Shown here: one piece after another, positions 43,876 through 51,323 of the stretch | Numbering within the stretch: position 1 is the first letter of the stretch | How the letters are laid out: each line of letters starts with the position of its first letter | DNA from: Nitrospirota bacterium | GTDB taxonomy: Bacteria > Nitrospirota > Nitrospiria > 2-01-FULL-66-17 | NCBI GenBank assembly: GCA_040757335.1 | Contig: JBFLXB010000027.1 | Span: 1-51,323, forward strand | Direction of reading: 5' to 3' | Length of the DNA stretch: 51,323 nt | Notes under the pieces: generated by a model | What the model was told of the DNA's origin: nothing | The model's input: the letters and a program-made list of their open reading frames with translations, nothing else | Database searches by the model: none | Position numbers and translations under genes: made by a program

Positions 43876-45117
43876 CTACGGTGTCGTCAGCAGCGACTTG
43901 AGGTCGAACGACGGGTCGGCGAGTTGAGCACGGACGTGGTCGATGCGGATTTCCTGTTTGATCAACTGGCTGATCGTGATGTTTTCTTTGGGCGCGTTGA
44001 GGACCGCGGCGCCTTTGATGACGCCGTCGCGCACGAAGAGGCGGGCGTAGGTTCCGCGTTCGGGTGAGCGACGGGCGATGATTTCGGTCCCCGCTGGCGC
44101 GGCGGGGTCTCCGGTGAGGCCCACGCTGAGGCCGAACACGGTGATCACGTAGTTGCCGACGAACCGGTACGGCGTGGCGTCTCCCGTCATGTTCAATGCC
44201 GCCACCTTTCCCTGCTCCATCGCGTTGGACCAGTTTCCGATCTGGTTGCTCTGGCCGCGAGTCACATCGAAGAACTCGGCTACGTCGCCGGCAGCGAAGA
44301 TGTACGGATCACTTGTCCGAAGGTACTCGTCGGTCACGATGCCCTTCCGGATGTCCAACCCCGCGTCTTTGATGAACGGGTGCAGCGTGCCGATGCCGAT
44401 CCCCACGCCCATGATATCGCACGAAAAGGAAGCGCCGGTCGCCATCACGGCCTCGTGGAGGGAACCATTGCCCCGGATCGCTTGAAGCTGCTCGGAATAG
44501 CGCACGTCGACGCCGTGGTTCCGAAGGGTGCTCTCGACCATCGAGTTGGCTTCATTGTCGAAAAACTGGGGCCAGAAGCGCGGCTCCATGAGGACGAGCG
44601 TGGTCTCTCGCCCCCGTTGTGCGAAGCCTCGCGCCAGTTCCAGGCCGATGAACCCTCCGCCAACGACCACGGCGCGGGTCGCAGCCGAGATGGAAGACAC
44701 CAGTCGGTCCGCGTCATCGATGGTCCGCAGATAGTGCACCCCGGCCCAGTCCGCGCCCGGGCACGAGAGATGGCGGGCCGCGCCGCCCATCGCCAACAAC
44801 AGCGTACCGTAGCGCACGGTCGAGCCGTCGCTCAGGCGGACGGATCGGTCGGCCCGAGACAACGACTGCACCGTGCGTTCCCGCACCAGCGAGATGCCCC
44901 GCTCGCGATACCAGGGCTCATCCTTCATGAACACGCGTTCGCGGGTGATTTGCCCTGCCACGTAGTCGGGCAGGCGCACCCGGGAGTACAGCGTATGCGC
45001 CTCGCTGGTGACGATCATGACGGACCCCGCAGTTCTTTTGCGGATGCTCTCCGCCGCCGTGGTCCCGGCGATTCCGCCGCCGATGATCAGATAGTCAACC
45101 GCGTGAGTGTCGGACAT
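43876..45117 (-). CDS. FAD-dependent NAD(P)H oxidoreductase (rubredoxin/nitrite-reductase-like)
   Basis: 413 residues. Two dinucleotide folds: FAD motif IIGGGIAGTTAAE (near 11-23) and NAD(P)H motif VVVGGGFIGLELA (near 149-161), then the second FAD motif YIFAAGDVAEFFD (near 272-284). The layout resembles ferredoxin/rubredoxin reductases and the N-terminal half of NirB; no nitrite reductase Fe-S/siroheme part or CxxCxxC follows. An in-frame CDIMGVGIGI segment holds one Cys. Electron acceptor not predictable. Stands alone on the minus strand. Confidence 0.87.
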   Translation of the reverse strand: MSDTHAVDYLIIGGGIAGTTAAESIRKRTAGSVMIVTSEAHTLYSRVRLPDYVAGQITRERVFMKDEPWYRERGISLVRERTVQSLSRADRSVRLSDGSTVRYGTLLLAMGGAARHLSCPGADWAGVHYLRTIDDADRLVSSISAATRAVVVGGGFIGLELARGFAQRGRETTLVLMEPRFWPQFFDNEANSMVESTLRNHGVDVRYSEQLQAIRGNGSLHEAVMATGASFSCDIMGVGIGIGTLHPFIKDAGLDIRKGIVTDEYLRTSDPYIFAAGDVAEFFDVTRGQSNQIGNWSNAMEQGKVAALNMTGDATPYRFVGNYVITVFGLSVGLTGDPAAPAGTEIIARRSPERGTYARLFVRDGVIKGAAVLNAPKENITISQLIKQEIRIDHVRAQLADPSFDLKSLLTTP

Positions 45118-45193
45118 GGTCGCTCAGCCCCGTGAAAACATCTCGTGACGTCAGCATCTGCTGGTGAACATCAAGGCGTGAGTATACCGCAGC

Positions 45194-45211
45194 CCGACCG
45201 GATCAGGTCGG
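45194..45211. terminator. Hairpin next to the membrane protein stop
   Basis: CCGACC (45194-45199), loop GGATCA, GGTCGG (45206-45211): a perfect 6-bp stem 3 bp past the stop of the minus-strand gene. No T-tract on either side, so it is only a possible terminator. Confidence 0.3.
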
Positions 45212-45213
45212 TG

Positions 45214-46206
45214 TCATGCTTGGTGGGAGCCGGTCGACGGAAGAATCAACAGACTCAGCATCCAGCCGACAGCGCCGGCCAGGACGATCGAGCCCGTCCA
45301 CATGGGGACCGCCCACCATACGCCGGCGGCCCTGGCCAGCGCGGCGAAGTACAAAGCGTAGAACGTCGCCGGAACCAGGCAGGCGAACACGCGAAACGCA
45401 GTGGGGCGACTGATCGACGGTTTGAGCGTCCACAATAACGCGTCGGCGATGAGGCCGGAGACGAGACCGAGCCACACAAAGCCGAGATGGTTCTCCAGCC
45501 CGCCGACCAGCGCGGCGTTGAGCACGATCACCAACGAGAGGCTGCCAAACGGGAGGTCCCAGCGGCGGACCGCGAGCAAGACCGCACCGGCCATCAACGC
45601 GGCCTGGAGCAGGATCGAGGCGATGCCCAGCGCCTGGGGCATAAACGGACCGCTGGGAGGCGGCCCTGCCGACCACAAGTGCACGAGCGGGTGCGCGAAC
45701 TGCGTGAAAAACGTGAACACGGACCACACGAGCGTCAGGGAGACCAGCATCGGAACGGCCTGGCTGAACGTGAGGGCCCCGCGTCGCTGACGAAGCCATT
45801 CCGCGCGGAACGGTCCTGAAATGATGAGTGCCCCGCCGGCGGCCAGGGCCAGGTGGGTGGGGCTCAGGAGGGCGTCGAGGTCGACCTCAACCCCCAAGAG
45901 GGTGTGCCAGATGAGGTCCCCGACGCCGCCCAGCGTAAAGATCCCGACGCCAAGGAACGACGGGCCATAGCCGGGCGGGAGGGTGCCGGATCGGAGGCGT
46001 CGCCACGTGAGCAGGCCGGCACAGGCCACAAATCCCGAGTACAGCACGCCGTGCCACGGGGTGAAGAACGTGTCGAGGTCGTGCAGATGGCGGTGCGCCC
46101 AGCCGTCCAGGTACAGACCGACGACCATCCAGGACGAGCACGAGGTCAGCCACCAGTCGAACCCGCGACTCGGGCGATCCGACGGACCGCTTGCGAACGT
46201 GGTCAC
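45214..46206 (-). CDS. Uncharacterised multi-pass membrane protein
   Basis: 330 residues from GTG 46206 (GAGG about 10 bp upstream). The frame extends to 46323 but that part would overlap the promoter and start of the divergent DCC gene. About nine hydrophobic segments are visible. Distinct residues include 'HRHLHDLDTFFTPWHG' near the N-terminus, whose His/Asp cluster could bind metal, and 'GDLIWHTLLGVEVDLDALLSPTH' (split GDLIWH and DALLSPTH). No family is recognised. It could be a metal- or heme-linked membrane protein, but this is not established. Confidence 0.7.
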   Translation of the reverse strand: MTTFASGPSDRPSRGFDWWLTSCSSWMVVGLYLDGWAHRHLHDLDTFFTPWHGVLYSGFVACAGLLTWRRLRSGTLPPGYGPSFLGVGIFTLGGVGDLIWHTLLGVEVDLDALLSPTHLALAAGGALIISGPFRAEWLRQRRGALTFSQAVPMLVSLTLVWSVFTFFTQFAHPLVHLWSAGPPPSGPFMPQALGIASILLQAALMAGAVLLAVRRWDLPFGSLSLVIVLNAALVGGLENHLGFVWLGLVSGLIADALLWTLKPSISRPTAFRVFACLVPATFYALYFAALARAAGVWWAVPMWTGSIVLAGAVGWMLSLLILPSTGSHQA

Positions 46207-46307
46207 GGATACCGGGACCTCGATTGTGTCACGCAATGCGATTTTGGGCCTCCATGCGTCCGCGCTGACTGCTGTGCTATGCTGCCGCTGTCCGCCCGGA
46301 GGACGAC

Positions 46308-46754
46308 GTGTCCAACACACCACGCGCGATGTCGGAAGTCCAAGTGGGCGTCCCGACCCCGCTTATTCTATACGATGGCGTGTGCCGATTGTGCACAGGT
46401 ACGGTCCTCTTCGTCATCAAGCGCGATCGCCGCAAGCGCTTTCGCTTCGCGTCCATGCAGTCTCCATTGGGGCAGCGGCTCTTGCGGAGCGTCGGGCTGT
46501 CTCCGGACGAGCTGAAAACCTTTGTGTTGGTGGACGAGAGCCGCCATTTCACCAAGTCCGAGGCCGCGCTGCGCGTGGCCGCGGACCTGGGCGGCCTGTG
46601 GCGGGCGGTTTCTCTGCTGAGGGTGATTCCCGGACCCATCCGAGACGGGGTGTACGACTGGGTCGCGAGGAACCGGTATCGATGGTTCGGCAGATTGGAC
46701 CAGTGTCTGGTGCCGGTGCCGGATGTGCTGGATCGGTTCGTTGATGAACGTTGA
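46308..46754 (+). CDS. DCC-family (DUF393) thiol-disulfide oxidoreductase-like protein
   Basis: 148 residues. The family name motif DxxCxxC appears as YDGVCRLCTG (Cys26, Cys29 approximately), followed by the 'RFRFASMQS' strand and 'SEAALRVAADLGG' as in other DUF393 proteins. Thioredoxin-like fold predicted; partner unknown. GTG 46308 is supported by GGAGGA 6 bp upstream. Divergent from the membrane protein gene at 46206. Its end overlaps the -35 box of the polX promoter. Confidence 0.85.
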   Translation: MSNTPRAMSEVQVGVPTPLILYDGVCRLCTGTVLFVIKRDRRKRFRFASMQSPLGQRLLRSVGLSPDELKTFVLVDESRHFTKSEAALRVAADLGGLWRAVSLLRVIPGPIRDGVYDWVARNRYRWFGRLDQCLVPVPDVLDRFVDER

Positions 46755-46780
46755 CTCGTTGCGGGCGATCGGGGTATGAA
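46751..46780 (+). promoter_or_regulatory. Promoter of polX
   Basis: TTGACT (46751-46756), 18-bp spacer, TATGAA (46775-46780). Start near 46787, about 12 bases ahead of GTG 46799, with GAGGGA as ribosome site. Confidence 0.5.
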
Positions 46781-46798
46781 TCCGACGAGGGATGTGCC

Positions 46799-48526
46799 GT
46801 GACCAACGCTGACATCGCCCGGATCATGTTGGAGATCTCCATGTTCCTGGACATGGAGGGCGACAGGTTTCGACCGCGGGCGTACGAGAAGATTGCGCAC
46901 GCGATCGAATCGCTCGACGAGCCGCTGGCCGACGTCTACCACCGCGGCGGGCTCAAGGCGGTTGCGGAGATTCCCGGCGTCGGAAAGAGCACCGCCGAGA
47001 AAATTGCGACCCTCATCGACACCGGCAGCCTCCCGTACTACGAAGAGCTCCGCGCAAAAACTCCGGTCGACGTCACAGCGCTGTCCGGGATAGAAGGGCT
47101 GGGCCCGAAGATGATCAAAGCGTTGTACGACCAACTGGGCGTGAGGACGATCGACGATCTCGAAGCCGCGGCCAAAGCCGGAAAGGTCAGGCACCTCCCT
47201 CATTTCGGGGAGAAGAGCGAGCAGAAGATCCTCAGGGGCATCGCGTTCCTCAAACAGAGCGGAGGTCGGGTGCCGTTGGGCGAGGCGCTGCCCCTGATGA
47301 GCGAGCTGGCTGAGCGACTTCGCGCGGTGCCCGGCGTCGAGCGGCTGGAGGTCGCCGGGTCGATCCGGCGACGCAAGGAGACCATCGGGGACGGCGATCT
47401 GCTGGTGGTGTCCAGCGAGCCCCAGCGAGTGATGGACGCGTTGGCCGGCCTGCCGGAGGTCGCGGACGTGATCGCGCACGGCCCGACCAAAACCAGCGTG
47501 AAGCTGCGTTCGGGCATGGACGTGGACATGCGCGTGGTGCCGGCGGAGAGCTTTGGGGCTGCGCTGCTGTACTTCACGGGCAGTAAGGCGCACAACATCG
47601 TGTTGCGGAAAATGGCGCTCGCGAAGGACCTCAAACTGTCGGAGTACGGCGTGTTCCACGGCGAGCGGTCGATCGCGGGGCGCACCGAGGAAGAGGTCTA
47701 CGCCGCGCTGGGGGTGCCGTACATTCCCCCGGAGCTGCGCGAGGACACCGGAGAAATCGACGCGGCCTTGGCCGGCACCTTGCCGGAGGTGATCGGCTAC
47801 GATGACTTGCGCGGCGATGTGCAGACCCAGACGAACTGGACCGACGGCGCGAATTCGATCGAAGACATGGCGCGCGAAGCCAAACGGCACGGCCTGGAAT
47901 ACATCGCCATCACCGACCACACCAAGAGCCTCGCCATGACCAAGGGCTCGGACGAGAAGAAACTGCGAAAGCAGATGGCTGCCATCGACGAGTCGAACAC
48001 CAAGGGGCTCGGCATCAAGATCCTCAAAGGCGCGGAGGTCAACATCAACAAGGACGGCACGCTCGACATCGACGACGAGACACTGGCGATGCTCGACGTG
48101 GTGGGCGTGGCCGTGCACGCGCACTTCAATCTCTCCAGGGAGGAGCAGACCCGCCGCGTGATCCGCGCCATGGAAAACCCCAACGCCGACATCCTGTTCC
48201 ATCCCACCGGCCGCCTCATCGGCAAGCGCGAGGCCTACGACCTCGACATCGACGAGGTCATCAAGACCGCCAAGCGCACCGGCACGGTGCTGGAGATCGA
48301 CGCGTTCCCGGATCGAATGGACCTCAAGGACGAACACGCGCGCAAAGCCGTGGAAGCCGGCGTGAAACTCGTCATTGACTCCGACGCTCACCACACCAGC
48401 CACTTTGGCGTGTTGCACTACGGCATTGCGGTGGCGAGACGGGGATGGGTCAAGAAATCAGACGTGCTCAACACGCGGTCGGTCGGGGAGTTCCTGAAAG
48501 GCCTGAAGGGCCGCGGCAGGGCGTAG
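46799..48526 (+). CDS. polX: Family X DNA polymerase/3'-5' exonuclease with PHP domain
   Basis: 575 residues from GTG 46799; an upstream in-frame start at 46751 lies inside the promoter. An N-terminal helix-hairpin-helix 8-kDa-like region (1-90; IPGVGKSTAEKI near 59-70), polymerase motif GSIRRRKETIGDGD (near 186-199) with two metal-binding Asp, and a C-terminal PHP domain starting near 340 with 'ITDHTKS' (near 371), VHAHFN and DSDAHH metal ligands. Such PolX proteins fill short gaps in base excision repair and trim 3' ends. Fits the repair-rich theme of the window. Confidence 0.95.
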   Translation: MTNADIARIMLEISMFLDMEGDRFRPRAYEKIAHAIESLDEPLADVYHRGGLKAVAEIPGVGKSTAEKIATLIDTGSLPYYEELRAKTPVDVTALSGIEGLGPKMIKALYDQLGVRTIDDLEAAAKAGKVRHLPHFGEKSEQKILRGIAFLKQSGGRVPLGEALPLMSELAERLRAVPGVERLEVAGSIRRRKETIGDGDLLVVSSEPQRVMDALAGLPEVADVIAHGPTKTSVKLRSGMDVDMRVVPAESFGAALLYFTGSKAHNIVLRKMALAKDLKLSEYGVFHGERSIAGRTEEEVYAALGVPYIPPELREDTGEIDAALAGTLPEVIGYDDLRGDVQTQTNWTDGANSIEDMAREAKRHGLEYIAITDHTKSLAMTKGSDEKKLRKQMAAIDESNTKGLGIKILKGAEVNINKDGTLDIDDETLAMLDVVGVAVHAHFNLSREEQTRRVIRAMENPNADILFHPTGRLIGKREAYDLDIDEVIKTAKRTGTVLEIDAFPDRMDLKDEHARKAVEAGVKLVIDSDAHHTSHFGVLHYGIAVARRGWVKKSDVLNTRSVGEFLKGLKGRGRA

Positions 48527-48551
48527 GGCGAGCATGCCCGTTCCTCCGCGG

Positions 48552-48917
48552 TTAGGCTTGATAGGGAATACGAATGCTCGGGTGGTCGGGAGGGAAGTCC
48601 CGGGTGTTGCGAGTGACAAGCAGGGCATCGTGGCTTCGAGCCGTCGCCCAGATGATCGCGTCGGGAAGCCGAAGGCGGTCGGTGCGTCGGATGTGCACGG
48701 CTTGATCCGCCACGGCCTGCGTGATGGGTAGGATTTCGAACCGACCGAGAAAACTTCGGAGGAGGCGGTCCTCGTCGTCGCTCTGAGCGCCGACCAAGAC
48801 CTCCATCCAGGTGATCACACTGATCGCTGGCGCCCGATAACGCTGCAGTTCGGCCCGTGCGGCCTCGACGCCGCGGAGATAGTCAACGAGGACGTTTGTA
48901 TCGATGACGGCGTTCAC
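48552..48917 (-). CDS. vapC: PIN-domain toxin, VapC type
   Basis: 121 residues. PIN-domain RNase with the four acidic residues at Asp6 (AVIDTNVLVDY), Glu39, Asp86 (RLPDAIIWA) and Asp107 (TRNTRDF). Typical length. Its start lies inside the end of the upstream antitoxin gene, a 35-bp overlap that is longer than usual for vapBC. Confidence 0.92.
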   Translation of the reverse strand: MNAVIDTNVLVDYLRGVEAARAELQRYRAPAISVITWMEVLVGAQSDDEDRLLRSFLGRFEILPITQAVADQAVHIRRTDRLRLPDAIIWATARSHDALLVTRNTRDFPPDHPSIRIPYQA

Positions 48918-49134
48918 TGACGACCCATTCCGCCCTCAGAGTGTCCTGGTATTCCAGACTATCGACATCGCGCGAGCGCCAGATGCCGAAGGCTTCTTCG
49001 CTGGGTGGCGCCTTCCGGCTCGTATACGCCTCAACCGCTCGCCGAATTGCCTCGGCGCGCGAGATCTTCTCTCGCAGGCAGATCTCCGAAAGCGCTTTCA
49101 GCGCCTTCTCAGACAGTTCAATGATCGTCCGCAT
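48883..49134 (-). CDS. vapB: Ribbon-helix-helix antitoxin, VapB type
   Basis: 83 residues from ATG 49134. N-terminal ribbon-helix-helix (RTIIELSEKALKALSEI, then 'REKISRAEAIRRAVEAY') binds DNA; the C-terminal tail wraps the toxin and contains 'FGIWRSRDVDSLEYQDTLRAEW' (read as FGIWRSRDVDS and YQDTLRAEW). The operon promoter is at 49141-49170 and the ATG is 6 bp from the -10 box. An upstream ATG at 49155 is inside the promoter spacer and cannot be used from it. Likely autoregulated. Confidence 0.88.
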   Translation of the reverse strand: MRTIIELSEKALKALSEICLREKISRAEAIRRAVEAYTSRKAPPSEEAFGIWRSRDVDSLEYQDTLRAEWVVSERRHRYKRPR

Positions 49135-49140
49135 GGCGTC

Positions 49141-49170
49141 ATCATATATCGTCATCAGATGTTAAGTCAA
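49141..49170 (-). promoter_or_regulatory. Leaderless promoter of vapBC
   Basis: On the minus strand TTGACT (49170-49165), 18-bp spacer, TATGAT (49146-49141). Six bases separate the -10 box from ATG 49134. The region 49141-49160 also holds ATGACGATATATGATGACG-like alternating bases that could be an operator. Confidence 0.65.
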
Positions 49171-49262
49171 GCCAGGAGACTCAAAAGGTCAAGACGGAGC
49201 CCGTCTGCATCGGCGCCAATACGCAGCGTGGACCCGCGCGCGGACACCACGAAAGGGGATCT

Positions 49263-50045
49263 ATGAAGGCACATCATCGGCTCGGCGGTTCGTTGCTCAT
49301 TGGTCTGCTCCCGTTTATCGGTGTGGCAGACGCGGAGGCCCGCGGCTTCAAGGTCTACGGGTACGCGACCCCTTCGCAGGGCGACGTTGAACTCGTCTAC
49401 TGGTTCGACCACGTGCTGCAGTCCAGCGCGTCGTACGAGTTCGCGGGTCGCCCGCCGACGACTGTGGACAAGGAGGGCCTGTCCCGCCACTCCGTTGAGT
49501 TGGAATACGGCGTGACCGACCGCTGGACCATCGCAGCGTACGCGGACTTCGAAGACGCGCCGAACGAGAGTTTCGAGTACGTGCAGTTCCGCACCGTGGT
49601 GTCGCGTTACCGGCTTTTCGAAGCCGGCGAGCGGCTTTGGGACACCGCCTTGTACTTCGAGTACTACATGCCCAATACCGCGTACGACCAACCGGAGAAA
49701 CTGGAAACGCGCCTGATCTTCGAAAAGACCTTCGCGCCGGTAAACGTGCGAATCAACCCGATTTTCGAGAAGACCTTCAGCACCGCCGACGTGGAGGAGG
49801 GCGTGGAGTTCGAATACGCCGCGGGGGTGTACACGCCAATGGGCCCGGTCCGCCTCGGCCTGGAATTCTACGGCTCGCTGGGCCAGTTCAGCGACTGGAA
49901 GCCGTGGGATGCGCAAACCCACTACCTATTTCCAGCCGCGAAATTCCCCCTCGGCCCCACCGACGTGGATTTCGGCGTCGGCGTGGGCCTCACCCAGGCC
50001 AGCGACGATCTGCTGGTGAAGACGATCGTCGCGTACGAGTTCTAA
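49263..50045 (+). CDS. Outer-membrane beta-barrel protein, uncharacterised
   Basis: 260 residues with a signal peptide (hydrophobic about 9-22, cleavage near 'DAEA'). The mature protein alternates polar and hydrophobic residues with many Tyr, Phe and Trp at strand ends and finishes in Phe (VAYEF), the barrel-insertion signature. AAAGGGG precedes ATG 49263 at 5 bp. Family not identified; it resembles small barrels of unknown role in several Gram-negative genomes. The predicted terminator at 50157 lies 110 bp downstream. Confidence 0.75.
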   Translation: MKAHHRLGGSLLIGLLPFIGVADAEARGFKVYGYATPSQGDVELVYWFDHVLQSSASYEFAGRPPTTVDKEGLSRHSVELEYGVTDRWTIAAYADFEDAPNESFEYVQFRTVVSRYRLFEAGERLWDTALYFEYYMPNTAYDQPEKLETRLIFEKTFAPVNVRINPIFEKTFSTADVEEGVEFEYAAGVYTPMGPVRLGLEFYGSLGQFSDWKPWDAQTHYLFPAAKFPLGPTDVDFGVGVGLTQASDDLLVKTIVAYEF

Positions 50046-50351
50046 TCCAAGCAGAGACAGGAAACGGGAAGCGTGGCATCAGTCGGATAGAGCACTTGCT
50101 TCACACTCGGCAGAACGCACCCTCCTCCACAGCACTCCAACTCAGGAAGCCCAACTCCGGCAAAGGGTTTTCCCTTTCCGGCAATTTTGGCCTGAGTAGG
50201 CCTGAATAGGCTGGAAAGCGGTGGGCGTGAGCACATTCCGAGCACAATTCGTTAGAATTCGCCTCCAAGACCCCTATACGCTGGAGACCGAACTTCGTTT
50301 CAGCCGCGGCGGCTCATTCTCTCGCTAGCCGCCGTCGGCTGCAAACGCTTG
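50046..50351. other. Intergenic boundary between the OMP gene and an integron-like cassette
   Basis: 306 bp without a credible gene. It holds a possible tRNA-Val(CAC)-like remnant (50080-50106), a terminator-like hairpin (50157-50181) and the attC-like site (50287-50357). Repeated GGCCTGA/TAGGCC motifs occur at about 50188-50211. Confidence 0.6.
50157..50188 (+). terminator. Terminator-like hairpin after the OMP gene
   Basis: CCGG (50157-50160) and AAAGGG (50162-50167) pair with CCCTTT (50172-50177) and CCGG (50178-50181) across a TTTT loop with one bulged C, followed by CAATTTT. Confidence 0.55.
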
Positions 50352-50357
50352 TTACCC
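50287..50357 (-). mobile_element. attC-like recombination site (59-base element)
   Basis: Read on the minus strand: outer boxes GGGTAAC (50357-50351) and GTTCGGT (50293-50287); inner arms 50347-50328 and 50313-50296 are complementary. The stem is 5 bp (CGTTT/AAACG), an unpaired G, 6 bp (CAGCCG/CGGCTG), an unpaired A, then 7 bp (CGGCGGC/GCCGCCG), with a 14-base terminal loop. Two unpaired bases on one arm, 6 bp apart, are the hallmark of integron attC sites and the layout matches what I recall of the aadA attC. AAC and GTT of the boxes also pair. The kinase stop TAA lies inside the first box, as in many gene cassettes. The outer boxes differ from the RYYYAAC/GTTRRRY consensus. Confidence 0.75.
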
Positions 50358-51287
50358 CGCACCTGGTGCTGTCGCGTTAGGAAGACCGGGTGGGGACTGC
50401 AAGTCTCTCCAAAGTTCCTCTGCGCTGCCCGCCCGGAACGCGGCGTGTCGGCGGAGGGCCTTTTCTAGCGCGAAGTTCAGAGGAGGCGACAATTGCAGCG
50501 CCATCTCACGAGGACGGCCAGCGAGAATCTCCTCTCGGGTGAATCGGAGTTCCTTGCTGTGCGCAAGCTGTAGAAACAACAGGCCGAGGTGATAGATGTC
50601 GATTCGGTGGTCGAGCGGACCGTACTCCTCGGGATCGAGAGCCTCTGGTGGGCGCATCCACTCGGCCAGAGTATTCGCCGCGTCCAGTTCTCCAAACACC
50701 TTGCTGACACCCAAGTCGCCGAGCTTAAAGTTAATTGCCCCAGGATTCGCGGCACTCATTTCGTCTCGCGCAAACGCCGCGAAGACGTTGTTGAGGTGAA
50801 TGTCCTGATGGGCATACTGGTTCACATGGAGATACTGGACTGCCTGTAAGAGACAACGGGCTATTGGCATGATCCAGACTGAGCCATCGAATTTGTCTAG
50901 GGTAAAGAGCTGAGTGAGTGGACAATAGCAGCGCTCCGTAACTATGTAAAAGGTGTCACGGTACTCAAAGGCATCGTACACATAGGTGATGTGGGGGTGC
51001 CGCAGCAGCAAGAGGCGTTGGACCTCGGCCATCGTGGCCGCTTGGACTTCTTCGTACGAGCGCACCGGCTTCATCACCTTGACCGCAAGGTCATTGCGCC
51101 ATCTATCCGTGCACCCGAAGACGAGCCCGAAGGAACCCTCACCGATGCTCTCGCCCATGGTGTAGGTCGTTCCCGTCGCGAGGCTCGTTATTACTTCGCC
51201 TGGACTCGGAGGAATGACGCTCTTTACAGGGGGCGGAACGGGAGGGAGTTGGTCGTTACTCACGTGCTTTACCTTTGTGCAGCCGAA
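50293..51287 (-). mobile_element. Putative integron gene cassette carrying a kinase gene
   Basis: The interval is bounded on the minus strand by GTTCGGC (51288-51282) upstream and GTTCGGT (50293-50287) downstream, matching R' boxes in which integrase would cut after the first G. It contains one ORF and ends with an attC-like hairpin. Only part of the upstream site fits in the window (51282-51323), so that site is less certain. Codon and base composition are poorer in GC than the neighbouring genes. Confidence 0.6.
50352..51263 (-). CDS. Ser/Thr protein kinase-like protein in a cassette
   Basis: 303 residues, Hanks-type kinase fold. Gly-rich loop GEGSFG (41-46), ATP-anchoring Lys62 in LAVKVM, helix-C Glu80, catalytic loop HQDIHLNN (152-159: Asp154 and Asn159 kept, the usual Lys two residues after Asp is His), and metal loop GDLG (182-185) in place of DFG. 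A Pro-rich N-terminus (about 1-20) and no transmembrane segment, so it is soluble and unlike membrane PASTA kinases. Catalysis is plausible but modified. No phosphatase or obvious substrate is adjacent. Stop codon lies in the attC-like site. Confidence 0.85.
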   Translation of the reverse strand: MSNDQLPPVPPPVKSVIPPSPGEVITSLATGTTYTMGESIGEGSFGLVFGCTDRWRNDLAVKVMKPVRSYEEVQAATMAEVQRLLLLRHPHITYVYDAFEYRDTFYIVTERCYCPLTQLFTLDKFDGSVWIMPIARCLLQAVQYLHVNQYAHQDIHLNNVFAAFARDEMSAANPGAINFKLGDLGVSKVFGELDAANTLAEWMRPPEALDPEEYGPLDHRIDIYHLGLLFLQLAHSKELRFTREEILAGRPREMALQLSPPLNFALEKALRRHAAFRAGSAEELWRDLQSPPGLPNATAPGAG

Positions 51288-51323
51288 CGTTTGACATGAG
51301 CGACGGCCAACAGCGGGCTTCGC
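51282..51323 (-). mobile_element. Partial upstream attC-like boundary at the window edge
   Basis: On the minus strand the bases TCAAACGTTCGGCTGC end an element that continues past the right edge. The GTTCGGC box repeats that of the downstream site. Whether a full attC hairpin exists cannot be seen here. Confidence 0.35.

Noticed and set aside
46207-46323. Start of the minus-strand membrane protein at 46323.
   Set aside because: The added residues are hydrophilic and overlap the divergent DCC gene start; GTG 46206 is more economical.

Overview
The window is a GC-rich bacterial chromosome segment with densely packed genes, many joined by 4-bp GTGA/ATGA start-stop overlaps. Outer-membrane barrel proteins, a lipoprotein and a porin indicate a Gram-negative cell. 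A four-subunit 2-oxoacid:ferredoxin oxidoreductase, an MglB/MglA pair and the general gene style suggest a Nitrospirota-like or related lineage. That placement is inference; no rRNA or other decisive marker is present.

Layout. 1-6203: 3' part of a giant surface protein made of 13 invasin-type Ig repeats (exactly 312 bp each) and 378-bp spacer modules. 6.2-9.4 kb: a beta-propeller lipoprotein and a GAF-GGDEF diguanylate cyclase. 9.5-11.9 kb: queC-folE-folB and msrA. 12.0-13.8 kb: an ABC ATPase fused to a TusA domain, with its permease. 13.9-15.1 kb: EVE-domain and DUF1499 genes. 15.2-22.4 kb, minus strand: a long operon, acpS-nnrD-hypothetical-tsaE-udg-HIT-lapA-like-mutS. 22.5-23.7 kb: porin and rpsU. 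23.7-24.6 kb: an AT-richer patch with hicBA. 24.6-26.4 kb: divergent MFS transporter and tadA, with tadA running into a tRNA-Ser. 26.4-29.7 kb: two tRNA-Ser genes, 4.5S RNA, dnaX-ybaB-recR. 30.0-33.4 kb: the oxidoreductase operon. 33.5-34.8 kb: mglB-mglA-tRNA-Asn. 35-36.8 kb: a GIY-YIG ORF, UspA and an S1/P1 nuclease. 36.9-42.8 kb: lexA-imuA-imuB-dnaE2, an SOS mutasome cassette. 42.9-50.0 kb: sugar-epimerase-like protein, FAD oxidoreductase, membrane protein, DCC protein, PolX, vapBC and an outer-membrane protein. 50.0-51.3 kb: a Ser/Thr kinase followed by an integron attC-like site.

How the genes work together. DNA maintenance is heavily represented: MutS, family-4 UDG, RecR, DnaX, PolX and the LexA-controlled ImuAB-DnaE2 set. 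Translation and RNA functions are also common: TadA, QueC, TsaE, S21, tRNAs and SRP RNA. The 5' surface locus may link adhesion with c-di-GMP signalling.

The most interesting signals are: (i) the kinase cassette with an attC-like hairpin at the right edge; (ii) several strong promoters placed only 6-9 bp from a start codon, implying leaderless mRNAs for lexA, acpS, the MFS gene, vapB and a 25-codon upstream ORF; (iii) tadA coding sequence overlapping a tRNA gene on the same strand; (iv) the TusA-ABC ATPase fusion; (v) a nested inverted repeat at the 3' end of tRNA-Asn inside a GIY-YIG ORF. Promoters, hairpins and start choices were read by eye; no search or folding program was run.
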